Shown: positions 31,709-41,446 of the stretch, in pieces
Numbering within the stretch: the stretch's first letter is position 1
Layout: the number at the start of each line of letters is the position of its first letter
Assembly (NCBI GenBank): GCA_949358305.1
Contig: OX442315.1
Coordinates: 32,142,427 to 32,206,426 of the forward strand
Reading direction: 5' to 3'
Length of the DNA: 64,000 nucleotides
From: Strigamia acuminata
Taxonomy: Eukaryota > Arthropoda > Chilopoda > Geophilomorpha > Linotaeniidae
The notes under the pieces: generated by a model
The model's input: the letters and a program-made list of their open reading frames with translations, nothing else
Database searches by the model: none
What the model was told of the DNA's origin: nothing
Made by a program: the position numbers and the translations under genes

Positions 31709-31972
31709 GTACGCCTAGCATATGACGACATTTTCCCTAGTGAAGAGCGATATTTTGGTCTTAAATTCGAAGTATCAACGTTCGCCATTTTGTACGGCGC
31801 CCGAATTGAATCCTGCACCCATAAAATACAGATTTCACGAATAGACGCTGTCTTAACCTAGCTACCACCCCCGGCAAAGTTTTAAGAGTTGCAGCGCCTG
31901 CGAACCTAAATTTTCTGGTTATTACAATCCCTGGAAATTCTTAAATTTCCGAAACCATTGTTAAAAAGTCGA

Positions 31973-32183
31973 CTACGACGTGACAAGTCTCTTACTGACG
32001 GCACAACTTTGATCATCTTCGATGTCATTATCAACCCAAGGCTTTTTTTGAAACGCAAATGCATCAACCTAAAAAATAAAACAATTTACAACACCTTTTT
32101 TACTCTATGACCCCTGTCTCGAGCTTGCGGAAGAAAATCGCGAAAATCTCGATAATCTTTTTGGTCTTTGCTGCCGCTTCCAC
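31973..32183 (-). pseudogene. Two exon-like coding segments of an unidentified minus-strand gene
   Basis: Reading the minus strand, 32183-32104 is open after a TTTTAAAG acceptor-like site and ends at AGA|GTAAAA. Then 32068-31973 is open after TTTTTTAG and ends in TAG. The two join in phase and read like an ordinary charged protein (K-D-Q-K-D-Y-R-D-F-R-D-F then K-P-W-V-D-N-D-I-E-D-D). The gap between them is only 35 nt, shorter than most insect introns. No start exon was found between here and HAUS6. It could be a relic or the 3' end of a gene I cannot resolve. Confidence 0.3.
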
Positions 32184-32468
32184 CTTTAAAACATAAAAAT
32201 AAAAAATAAATTGAACAACGAAATGCAAATTACAGAAATAAAATCGAGCGGTGTTTATGTTGGTTATTAGAAATATCAAAATAAAATGTAATCGGCAGTG
32301 GGGATTTTAAAAAGAATAAAATAAAAGAACAATTAATTAATTAATTATAATTGATTAATTGGGGTATAATTGAAGAAAATTGTCGGAAAAATTACTTCAA
32401 GTAATTACATCACGACGAGTGCGGGGTTCAACCGTGGTCTGGCGGGATTTTCCGATTGATGGTGAGAG

Positions 32469-35073
32469 ATGGACGAGGTAGGTGAAATTTTAAATTGTCG
32501 TACAAAACCAGCAGTTTTAGCCCAAAAATCGACATTTTAGACCAATATGCCGTCGGAATAAAATCGGTTTTTGGGTTAAAACAGTCTATTTTCGTGCTAA
32601 ATCTGTCAATTTTCTAAACGTCGCAACGACGAACTTTTGTCAGGGCCAAAAGTTCTTGATTGCGACGTTACGAAAATCGAGGATTTTTTTGGAGGTGTGG
32701 TGATTACTTTCACCCCTGTGTACTTGATTCGTGTATCGCTTGCAGCAACAGCATTTTGACGATGACGGATGGGGCAAAATATCGGATTCGTCCGATATAA
32801 ATGAAGAGATGAAGAAAATTTGTTTCACTAATCTGCTCTTATTGGGCTTTGATCCGGCTGCGGAAGAAACCATTCATAAAATCAAATTTCACCAAAACAT
32901 GTTCGACGATGTCAACAAAAAGGGATGCGAAGTCGTTTTGCATTTTCTGCTTAACAAACTCAATCCAGATCTCGCCAAAGAAAAATTCAAGTATTTATTT
33001 ATTTATTTATTTATTTATTTATTTGTTTATTTATGGTTTACAAATTTCAAATTTTTTAATTCTAGATTTTGTTATCCAGTTTTGGATTTGAAGCGAGATC
33101 AAATGTTCAGAAAAGCTTGTTCCAGCTGGATAAATAACATCGCTAAAGTTAGTCAAATCGGATAGAAGCTAAGAAATTTACAGATTTCTATTTTTTTTTT
33201 TTTTGTTTATAGAAAAATCGCGAGTTTAAATTCCCATTGGCGTTGACTTATATTTTGTTGAAGAGAGGCGGATGCAAGTTTTATTCGTTGTTGTTCAGTT
33301 TGTCGAGGTTCGTTCTCTTCGAAGTCGTGAGAACGGATTTGGGCGCGTCAGCTAGCTTGTTGAGTCCGCCAAAATGTACGAAATTGGCCGAAGCCAAAGC
33401 GTGCCTAAAACAATTTCAAGCGCTTTTGGACGAACACACCAACAACTTCGTCTCGAGCCAGCTGTATGTCGTGCGACACGTCAAGGAGGAGCGACTTGAG
33501 TTAATTCATTGATTTGATTTCTTGATTTTATATTGATTTGTTTATTAATATTTAATTTTAATTTCGATTCGAAGAGATTTGGTCGCTCAACATCACTACC
33601 TGAAAGAACAAATTAAAACGGCGTCGTCTAATCTGAAAGCGGTTTTAGACGATTTGGACATTCCCGTGGTGTCGCAACTTAAGATCTTGCAAGAAGAAGA
33701 TTGCGAATGGAACAAGATATTGGACAACAACAAGAAAAGAGAGCAACAAGTACATTATTATTTATTTATTTTATTTATTTTAAATTTATTAATATTATTA
33801 TTATAATTATACATTTAGATCAACGAAGACTGGAATTGCATCGAAAGCATGCTGGACGAGCGGGAAAAATTATGGGCCGTTTGCGACGAAGTGATTATAC
33901 GGCAAGAACAAGGAACCACGTTGCGCGACTACGACTTGCGGGATGCTTTCGCACGAAGTGATTTCAAAAAGGATCACGATCTGGGAGAACCGGTAGGGAA
34001 TGTCGCATATTGTATAATATAATGTATTATAAAATTGCGATTTTCAATTTTTTAGTTACGTCTAAGTCAGGTGTGCGGTTTATGGCTGGACAACGTGACC
34101 CGAATTTTAGAACAATTTGAGAACGGTAACGTCTTTTCACGCAAATATTGCATTTGTTTATTTGATATTTTTTTTTAGTAAATAGTTAATTTTTTAAAAA
34201 TGTATTTATTTATTTATTTATTTATTTCCTATAGAGGAAATTCCCAATGTGGAAACCATCTCGGACGATTTGGTCAAATTGCATGTAAATCAAATCGAAA
34301 CCATGGAAAAATTTCGCGATTCATTGTGCGACGATGTACTGCCGAACATAGAACGAGATTGTTTCGACCTTTGGAACAACTCCAGCTACGACAAACACAA
34401 GGAGTCGGTGAAAGTTTGGCAATCCGAGAGCAGCAATAAGTTGTGCATCCCTTCGCCGCCGATGAGCCTGAATCTGTCGTTTGAGGAGACGAGCGCGAGC
34501 GCGACGGCCTCGGCCTCGGCGACGACGACGACTGGGGCGAGTTCGCAAAAGGAAAGTCGAGGTAGTGCGAGTAACGAATAAAATCAAATCGACCAAGTAA
34601 CAATAATAAAAATAATAATCATAATAATAATATTTATTATTCAGCGCACGGCGGTTCGTTCGACTCGAAATCGAGTGAGTCGGACGAAGTGGACCGAACG
34701 GCGAGGAGTGCGGATGTCCTTCATCATTCCGACCCCGATTTCGAATTCAACTTGAGTCTGTTGGAATCGCCGTTACGTCGGCCCAAGTACGAAATCGAGC
34801 CGCCGAGCTACAGGAAAAAACAGGCTCTGCCTAGCCTCGTCCAGCTTCTGAGCAAAATGGATTTGAACGACCCGTCGTCAATTGGCGGCGGAGGGGACGA
34901 ATCGAGCCCCCGAGAAGAGGAGTACTCGTTCGCTCGAGAAGAAATACGAGAAGACGTCGACTTGTCCGCTCGGGAAGACGGGGACTCATTTGCCTGGGAA
35001 GAGGAGGAGAAGGAAAACTCGTCCGCCCGAGACAACTTGCCGTCTTTCAAACCACCACCACCGACAAAACCAG
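32469..35073 (+). CDS. HAUS6: HAUS augmin-like complex subunit 6 (Dgt6), exons 1-9
   Basis: Exons: 32469-32477, 32746-32990, 33066-33147, 33213-33499, 33575-33749, 33819-33992, 34056-34125, 34235-34561, 34645-35073; all junctions are GT-AG and in phase. The N-terminal ~230 residues match the HAUS6 N-terminal domain: LLLLGFDP, then V-V-L-H-F-L-L-N-K-L-N-P-D, then F-C-Y-P-V-L-D-L-K-R-D...F-R-K-A-C-x-x-W, then F-P-L-A-L-T-Y-I-L-L-K-R-G-G-C-K-F. A helical middle and an acidic Ser-rich tail follow. In the augmin complex this subunit helps recruit gamma-tubulin for microtubule branching in the spindle. With the exon at 45741-45847 the protein is 634 residues. Without splicing, a TGA at 35076-35078 would end it after one further codon. 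The last intron carries element C. Confidence 0.85.
32515..32582 (+). repeat. Imperfect hairpin in HAUS6 intron 1 (first)
   Basis: Left arm TTTTAGCCCAAAAATCGA pairs with right arm TCGGTTTTTGGGTTAAAA with two mismatches. It lies next to a second, longer hairpin. Confidence 0.65.
32609..32677 (+). repeat. Hairpin in HAUS6 intron 1 (second), pre-miRNA-sized
   Basis: Paired blocks: ATTTTC/GAAAAT, AACGTCGCAA/TTGCGACGTT and GAACTTTTG/CAAAAGTTC. They are separated by symmetric 2-nt and 4-nt internal loops and closed by a 7-nt loop (TCAGGGC). Total 69 nt. It could be a transposon remnant or a structured RNA. Confidence 0.7.
32991..33036 (+). repeat. TTTA microsatellite in HAUS6 intron 2
   Basis: About ten TTTA/TTTG units fill much of the intron. 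A shorter run lies at 34204-34227 in the intron before exon 8. Confidence 0.85.
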
Positions 35074-35102
35074 GTTGAAACGTTTTTAAAATATATATAC
35101 AT

Positions 35103-35725
35103 TGTGAGTGTTCGGACGGACGCCACGTGGTCGGGGGAGAGCCACGGAGGCGCTGGACGCAACACACACGATAAAACAAACCACGAAATACACGGAGACA
35201 CAATATAGTTTTAGTTATGGCTTTATTGGATGTCTAGGGGTATGATTGTAGTGTCCCATAGTGTATTTCCCAAGGCGGCGGTTCCTTCGAACCGTCCCTA
35301 ATCAGACCGCGTGGCACGGCGGCCATCGGCCGCCATGACACACGAGGTCGGTAATCGGTTTTGGGCCACGCCGCCGAAGTTACGGTTAACGTCCGGCGGA
35401 CGTGGCGCAACTGGACGCTCAGGTCCCGGCGGGCGATATCATCGCCACGCCGATAGTTTGGGTTATCTCAATAGCCAGTTTCGGAGGCGGTCGCAACACG
35501 ACCGTTCGCCTTGCTGGTTGATCAACAACTCTCTTGTCCCTACGGGGACCAACCACTTCCGGAAGGGCGACTTCCGGGGCCCGATCCTGCTTGACCAAAG
35601 GCCCGCAGCTCCACCTGGTTGCGGGGGACCGCAACAGGCTGCGCGAGATACGAGAGGCGCTGGAGCTGCGCCAAGTGCATTGCCGTTGCAGTGCAGCGAC
35701 CCGTGCGCAGGGGCAGCTGGTCACA
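35103..35725 (-). repeat. 3' LTR of element C
   Basis: 623 bp, appearing identical to 45064-45686. On the minus strand it contains AATAAAG in CCAATAAAGCCATAAC, a plausible polyadenylation signal. A 140-codon frame on the plus strand is present in both LTRs and is not taken as a gene. Confidence 0.95.
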
Positions 35726-35737
35726 TTTCCCCCCCCT
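35726..35737 (-). promoter_or_regulatory. Polypurine tract of element C
   Basis: Minus strand AGGGGGGGGAAA directly abuts the 3' LTR. Confidence 0.9.
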
Positions 35738-36225
35738 GGAAAAAGGTAAGTACGAGGGGGTACAACGCAATCACTGAAGTGGTTGTTGAAAGTTAACACA
35801 TCGCATTACTTTTCTTTTTTCAGATTATCAGATGACCATATTTCGGACGAGCCATCAGCTAGAACGAAGATCACCGGTAGGAATGCACTTGGGAAAATAA
35901 CAACACTACAAAGGAACACACACACACTTACCCCCAGGATGGAAAAACTTGTACAATTTAAACACTATTGAAAAATAAAAATGTAAAATAACACTTGTAA
36001 TTTAAAAATATATATGAATAAAAAACACTTTTTGAACTTTAAAATCTAACATTTGTAGTTATTGAATCCATTTAACATTAAAAGGTAAGTATGCTAATTT
36101 TAACACTTTGGAATAATTAATAATAAAAAAAAACTTGTTTTGACAATAAAAAAAAAATTATTTCTGGCACTATAAAAGTCTTAACAGGCTTGGCCAAAAT
36201 CTCCTTTAAAATGGCGGCGAAAACT
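35738..36225 (-). other. 3' untranslated region of element C
   Basis: Short AT-rich interval between ORF3 and the purine tract. I see no gene in it. Confidence 0.7.
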
Positions 36226-37491
36226 TCACTGCAGCGATTTCCCCGGTGTGGGTGGCGTATCGTCGGTTTTTGGCTCTTCTTCAGTTTTGTCGTCGACGAA
36301 TTCTTCTGCTAGCTTCTTGCGTGACTTCTTATTCGACTTCTTTTTCACGGCGGTAGCTTTGGGCTCGGGAACGACTGGCGGTGGTGGTGGCGGCGTGTGC
36401 GACTCCTCGTTCGGTGCGCCGTCAATCTGCATCGCGGTCTCGATCGTTGCTTCGGTGGCGACTACATTGTTGTCGCAAACTGGTGGAGGATCCGCGAATC
36501 CCTGGAACACGACGTTCGTCGGGCGTTCTCCAACCATCGGCGGCATAATGACAGCCGGCGTCGCCGCTGTATTGGCACCAAACATCGTTTGCGGTAGTTG
36601 GCAGGCTGCTGGAAAAGCGATTGCGGCCGCCGTGGCTTTGGTCGGGATCAGGTTCACAATACCTTGGATTGGTTGAGGACCGTACTGTCCCGCCCAAGCT
36701 GTTCGTAGCTCATCGGGAGTTTTTTCCGTTTGAGCTGGGATTTTCTTAACGAGTGCGCGTGGTGCATTCGATGTGATTGTGGCCGATGGCGCAGTCAATT
36801 GCTGATGAGCCGCTTTCTCGGCGTCTCTTTTCGCCATTCGGTCCTTATGGTCCGCGTGTTTTTTCGCTCTGTACCGAATTTTTGCTTCGGTGTTCACGCT
36901 TCGTTCACTCAACGTAGGATTTTCGATCGCCACAAGTCGTCGCATTTCCAGCAATTTCTCCGAAATGTTTGGACGGGCGGTCGGTGGTTGGTGAGGAGTT
37001 GGGGCGACGGTACTTTGTACGGTCGCTTTTGTCTCCTCGGCAGCCTTCTTTTTAAGCACAAATGGCTTATGTGGCGGACGAAGAACCTTCTGCGACGTCG
37101 TCGCTGCGGGTTTCTTCGTAGAAATATTGGTAGAGGCAGTCGGCGGCGGTTGAGAGCGTACGCTCTTTGTTGCCGTTTTCTGTCTTTTCTTTGGGGGTTC
37201 CGTCGGTGTGGCATTCGTCGCACTCGCTTGTTCCCTGTCTGCGACTTCCCTTTCGCGGTCTGTGCGCGATCGGACGCGCATCCAGTTAATTTGTCGGTGA
37301 TGTTGTGGAATCGGCTGACCGGGCAGCGTCATGAACATGACGAACCATTCCTCGAGTGGTTGGTCCGCCAGAACGATTTCGTCTCCGCCGCAGTTCATGC
37401 ACGGGATCCGCGATAGATTCCACAGCGTGATGTAGCCGAAGCCGTTACAGATTGGGCACTGAACCCATTCGTTGTTTCGGTGATTTTCCAT
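36226..37491 (-). CDS. ORF3 of element C: CPxCxGxG zinc-motif protein of unknown function
   Basis: 421 residues from the ATG at 37491. Within the first 40 residues it has WVQCPICNGFG, about 11 residues, then CMNCGG, matching the paired Cys motif at the start of ORF3 in elements A and B. The rest is Pro/Thr/Ala-rich with basic helices (near residues 180-240) and a terminal K-K-K-S-N-K-K-S-R-K-K cluster followed by an acidic tail. There is no signal peptide, membrane segment or protease site of the Env type. It sits downstream of pol, like env, separated by 221 bp. It is less than half as long as the A/B proteins, so the N-terminal zinc motif is the shared core. Role unknown; nucleic-acid or chaperone-like binding are possibilities only. 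Confidence 0.85.
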   Translation of the reverse strand: MENHRNNEWVQCPICNGFGYITLWNLSRIPCMNCGGDEIVLADQPLEEWFVMFMTLPGQPIPQHHRQINWMRVRSRTDREREVADREQASATNATPTEPPKKRQKTATKSVRSQPPPTASTNISTKKPAATTSQKVLRPPHKPFVLKKKAAEETKATVQSTVAPTPHQPPTARPNISEKLLEMRRLVAIENPTLSERSVNTEAKIRYRAKKHADHKDRMAKRDAEKAAHQQLTAPSATITSNAPRALVKKIPAQTEKTPDELRTAWAGQYGPQPIQGIVNLIPTKATAAAIAFPAACQLPQTMFGANTAATPAVIMPPMVGERPTNVVFQGFADPPPVCDNNVVATEATIETAMQIDGAPNEESHTPPPPPPVVPEPKATAVKKKSNKKSRKKLAEEFVDDKTEEEPKTDDTPPTPGKSLQ

Positions 37492-37712
37492 CGTTTTTCC
37501 AATCTTTTCGTTTCGATTTTCCAGAGAAGTTCCACACGACTGGTCAGTGGCGATCGCAGCGAATAAGTGATTTGGACAACGAATGGTGGTGGCTAAGTAT
37601 AGAACCGGAAGACGTTTCGCGAACGTTTAATTGGCGTATGGACCGCAGATGTTTTGTAAACAGTCTGTGATTGGTCCAAATGGGTCTCCCGATTTGAAGT
37701 GTCACCTAGCGG

Positions 37713-40700
37713 TCAATCCCGATATCGGATCGGTAAAACGTGATTTCTCGAAGGTCTATTTGAGTCCGAATTTGGTTTTGGTCGAGCCGTCGTGGGTTTT
37801 TGTGAATCCACTTGTGGCAACAGCAAGGGTTTTATTCTTTTTGGTTTCCCAAAAGGTTTTACTGGTGTTGGCAACTTAGTTGCGATACCAGATTCCGTTG
37901 GTTGCACTGGAGTTGGCAATATTGTTGCTGTTCCAGTGTCCACAGGTTGGTTTTCAAGAACTTCTTCATCTTCCTTATCTAAAATGGGCCATTCAGCCTT
38001 TTCTTCTGAGGGGATGAATCTCCTGAGTTTTACAATGTTGTGTGTACCCCTCGCTTGCAAAGTTATTGGTTTCGCAAGGGCATACGCATTGTTGTTAAAG
38101 ACTTTAGTTATTACATAAGGTCCTTCAAAGCGATCCTCAAGGGACGCAGCATATCGATTAGCAGCATTGGACAATGGGTGGGTCTTTAGTAGAACCAAGT
38201 CTCCAATTTCGAACTTATCGTCGCTGCGGTGTTGATCGTAGTAAGTTTTCTGTTTTGCTTGGGCCAGACTCTTATTTTTAAGAGCTGCAGCAATCAGAGT
38301 ACGGTGTCTAGCGACTAGCATTCTGACAGCGTCGTAGGGCCTATTTGGGTCGAATGGGGTGTCATAAGACACATCTCGATTATCCCAAAATGGTCGCAAT
38401 TCCCTGCCATACGTCAGCATTGCTGGTGTAAAACCGGTAGACACATTTGGGGCAGAATGCAAAGCAAAATTTATCTGGTCGATGCATCTGTCCCAGTGAT
38501 CGTGCTCAAATGTAAAAATTCGAAGCATAATCTTGATATTCCTGTTTACGCGCTCAGTCAGGTTAGTCTGGGGATGGTAAGGCGTTGCTTTAATTGGCAC
38601 AACCCCTGCATCGTCACAGAGAGTCTGAAACACGTCAGAAATGAATTGGGGGCCATTATCGCTCAACATGAAACGGGGGCACCCATGACAGCTGAAAAAT
38701 CGTTTTAAAATTGGTGCAATTGCAGTCATTTTGGCGGATCTCAGCGGTGTAGCTTCCATCCAGCCGGTGGCATAATCCACCACAACTAGAATGAAGCGAT
38801 TTCTGTTCGAGGTTCTAGGTAATGGACCTATTAGATCGATTCCTATCTTCTCAAAACGACCAATTTTTGGAGAAGTTGGGACCATCAATCCCTTTGGTTT
38901 TCTCTGAATCGGTTTGCAGCGTTGGCAGCGATTGCAGCTTGCTACATGAAGTTTTACTTCTTTTTGCATGCCAGGCCAGAAATAAACTCTTTTCAATCGC
39001 TCTAGAGTTACTTCAACTCCTCCGTGACCAGCCATCGGATGGTCGTGAATTAGTTGAAGTGCTGCGAGTTGCAGAGATGGTGGAATAAAGATTTTAAATC
39101 CAATTCCCAAATCCTCTTCCTCCACAAAGAAATCAGTTTTAAAGGGTGCATAAATAATAAGCATTCCTTTTCTAGTGAGTGTGCAGTCGTACTGCCTTTC
39201 TTCCAAGAACTTAGGAAGTTCTGGTCGAGGTTGTCCATCATCCAATTCCAACCATTCGATTAGTTTTGAAAGATGTTTATCTGCACGCTGCTGTAATATA
39301 ATGTTCTCGAAAGACATCGGGTAATCGGTCTCATTTGTGAGATAAGCTAGAGCAACAGGCTCTATAATCTCTGTTAGAGTTGCTTTTCCTTCTAACGGAT
39401 TGCCATTATCAAGAGAGACTCTGGATAAGGCATCCGCGACTTGATTGTCGGTGCCTTTTCGGTACTTGATGGTGAAATTTTCATTCTGCAATTTCATTGC
39501 CCACCTAGCCAGTCTTCCAGCTGGGTTTTCCATTGTCATGAGAAATCTCAGAGCATGATGGTCAGTCTCAACTTGGTACTCAGAATATTCAATGTATGGT
39601 TTGAACTTATCAACAGCCCAAACCACAGCTAAACATTCCAAATCAGTGGTGCTGTAGTTGTTTTCCGCGCCTTGCAGAGTTCTGCTGGCGTACGCAACTG
39701 GTCTTAAAGCACCATGGTCATCCAGTTGCATGAGGACTGCACCGAGCCCGCCGCCACTAGCATCTGTATGGATGGTAAAGTTGCGAGCGAAATCAGGCAG
39801 AGGTAGCACAATTCCTTTTGCAAGCTGGTTTTTCAGATATTCGAAAGCAACATTGCACTCTTCAGACCATTCCCATTTTGTATCTTTCTTTAAAAGGGCA
39901 AAAAATGGTTTTTGAGTAATACTCAGTTTTGGAATTAGAGCAGCATAGAAACCCACCATCCCAATAAAACGCTGAAGCTGTTTTATACTGGAAGGGGTCG
40001 GATAATTTAAAATTGCTTCCACTTTGTCGTTGTTTGGGCTATAACCCCCATTTGACATCGTGAAACCAAGAAAGTTTAATTCTTCAGGGCAAATAAATGA
40101 CTTTGACGGACTCGCTGTCAATTTGTTTTTATCTAATTTTGACAATATGTCATCTAAATGCTGAAGGTGTTCTTCAAATGAGTCGCTAAAAATGATAATA
40201 TCATCGAGGTAAGCGAGTGCCCACTTGTGTTGTGCAGTTCCAAGAACTTGATCCATCATTCTTTGAAATGCACTGGGTGCATTGCACAGTCCGAAGGGCA
40301 TACGAGTAAATTGGTATGTTCCATCAGAAGTAGAAAAAGCAGTTTTCTTCTTGTCACTTGATTTAAGTTTTATTTGGTAATAACCTTTAGTTAAATCCAA
40401 AGTAGAAAAGAACTTTTTTCCACCTAAACAGGCCAAAATCATAGAAATTGAGGGCATCTGGTAGACGTCCTTAATTGTGATCTTATTTAGCCAGCGAAAG
40501 TCAATACAGAGGCGGTACCCTCCGTCTTTCTTTGCAACAATCACGGGGGGATTTTTATAACTCCCCTCGCAAGGTTCGGCCCAACCATCTCTCAGCAATT
40601 CAGCAACCGATTCGCGATAAATCTCAGCTTTCTTGGGATTCATTGGTCGGTCTTTGCATCGAAATGAAGGTGCATCTCCAGTCGGAATTGGATGTTCCAA

Positions 40701-41411
40701 CGTGGGGTGGCAGCCAGCTTTGTCACCAAACACATGTCTGTATTTTTCTACAAGAGTTAAGATTTGAGATCTCTGCCTTGGTGACAAATTGCTTTTTGCT
40801 AACAGTCTCTGGCTCAAATCAGCCGTGGAGACAGAAGGTGACTTTGATTCTGCAACCAAAGCATCCCATCGATCCATTATTGCATTTCCAAGTTCTTCAG
40901 GCGATGGTGGGTCGTCGAAGGGAAATGTGTCATGTGGAAAATCAAGAAAGAAATATTCTCGATCTGTTAGATTGAGAACAATCCTATTTTCGATAATCCA
41001 AGAGCAACCTAATAATATAAATTTGGAAGCTGATGGAAGAACAGTAAATGTCACAGGGATTTCACCACCCCGCCACTTGAGTGGCAATGTGATTGTTCCG
41101 ATTGGACGTGTTGGTCTATCGCCAGTGTATACAACTCGATTTTCTAAAAATGGAGTCATAAAGTGCAAGAGGTTTAGCTTTTTAAGCATTCCTCCGCTGA
41201 TGTACCTATGGGTTGCCCCAGTATCCATCAGAGCGGTGACTTTTAAGCCGTTTAGTGTTGCTTTGAAGTAAGGCAGGAGAGTAATACTCTTTCCTGTCTT
41301 TAAAGCAACGTTAACATGATCGATTTCAGGTTCTGTGGAAAAAACCACGCGAGGATCTGGCTCTGTGGATGAAATGTCATCAAATAGCGCATCCTCCATG
41401 TCTTCTTCCAT
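37713..41411 (-). CDS. pol: Pol polyprotein of element C (protease, RT, RNase H, integrase)
   Basis: About 1232 residues from the first in-frame ATG (41411). The frame is open upstream to the gag end, in the -1 frame, so a -1 frameshift near the C-rich ACCCCCG at the gag end is possible. Protease has DTGA near residue 65. RT has the usual DLTKGYYQI, FGLCNAPSAFQ and YLDD. RNase H has TDASGGGLGAVL and VADALSR. Integrase has the HHCC finger (H-P-M-A-G-H-G-G...C-N-R-C-Q-R-C) and D,D,E with GIDLIGP, SDNGPQF and NLTERVN. No chromodomain was recognised. The standard RT motifs distinguish C from the A/B family. Confidence 0.95.
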   Translation of the reverse strand: MEEDMEDALFDDISSTEPDPRVVFSTEPEIDHVNVALKTGKSITLLPYFKATLNGLKVTALMDTGATHRYISGGMLKKLNLLHFMTPFLENRVVYTGDRPTRPIGTITLPLKWRGGEIPVTFTVLPSASKFILLGCSWIIENRIVLNLTDREYFFLDFPHDTFPFDDPPSPEELGNAIMDRWDALVAESKSPSVSTADLSQRLLAKSNLSPRQRSQILTLVEKYRHVFGDKAGCHPTLEHPIPTGDAPSFRCKDRPMNPKKAEIYRESVAELLRDGWAEPCEGSYKNPPVIVAKKDGGYRLCIDFRWLNKITIKDVYQMPSISMILACLGGKKFFSTLDLTKGYYQIKLKSSDKKKTAFSTSDGTYQFTRMPFGLCNAPSAFQRMMDQVLGTAQHKWALAYLDDIIIFSDSFEEHLQHLDDILSKLDKNKLTASPSKSFICPEELNFLGFTMSNGGYSPNNDKVEAILNYPTPSSIKQLQRFIGMVGFYAALIPKLSITQKPFFALLKKDTKWEWSEECNVAFEYLKNQLAKGIVLPLPDFARNFTIHTDASGGGLGAVLMQLDDHGALRPVAYASRTLQGAENNYSTTDLECLAVVWAVDKFKPYIEYSEYQVETDHHALRFLMTMENPAGRLARWAMKLQNENFTIKYRKGTDNQVADALSRVSLDNGNPLEGKATLTEIIEPVALAYLTNETDYPMSFENIILQQRADKHLSKLIEWLELDDGQPRPELPKFLEERQYDCTLTRKGMLIIYAPFKTDFFVEEEDLGIGFKIFIPPSLQLAALQLIHDHPMAGHGGVEVTLERLKRVYFWPGMQKEVKLHVASCNRCQRCKPIQRKPKGLMVPTSPKIGRFEKIGIDLIGPLPRTSNRNRFILVVVDYATGWMEATPLRSAKMTAIAPILKRFFSCHGCPRFMLSDNGPQFISDVFQTLCDDAGVVPIKATPYHPQTNLTERVNRNIKIMLRIFTFEHDHWDRCIDQINFALHSAPNVSTGFTPAMLTYGRELRPFWDNRDVSYDTPFDPNRPYDAVRMLVARHRTLIAAALKNKSLAQAKQKTYYDQHRSDDKFEIGDLVLLKTHPLSNAANRYAASLEDRFEGPYVITKVFNNNAYALAKPITLQARGTHNIVKLRRFIPSEEKAEWPILDKEDEEVLENQPVDTGTATILPTPVQPTESGIATKLPTPVKPFGKPKRIKPLLLPQVDSQKPTTARPKPNSDSNRPSRNHVLPIRYRD

Positions 41412-41446
41412 TGGAATCAACACAATAGTGAGAGCGCAGTCGTCAG

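Noticed and set aside
31603-31818. Minus-strand 71-codon frame opposite the protease-like relic
   Set aside because: No homology recognised and it conflicts with the plus-strand relic; evidence too weak for either as a gene.
35311-35796. Open plus-strand frame of 140 shared codons in both LTRs of element C (also at 45272)
   Set aside because: It is antisense to the element, identical in the two LTRs because they are copies, and has no protein-like motif.
36730-37416. Long plus-strand frames opposite ORF3 and pol of element C
   Set aside because: Shadows of the minus-strand genes, without domains.
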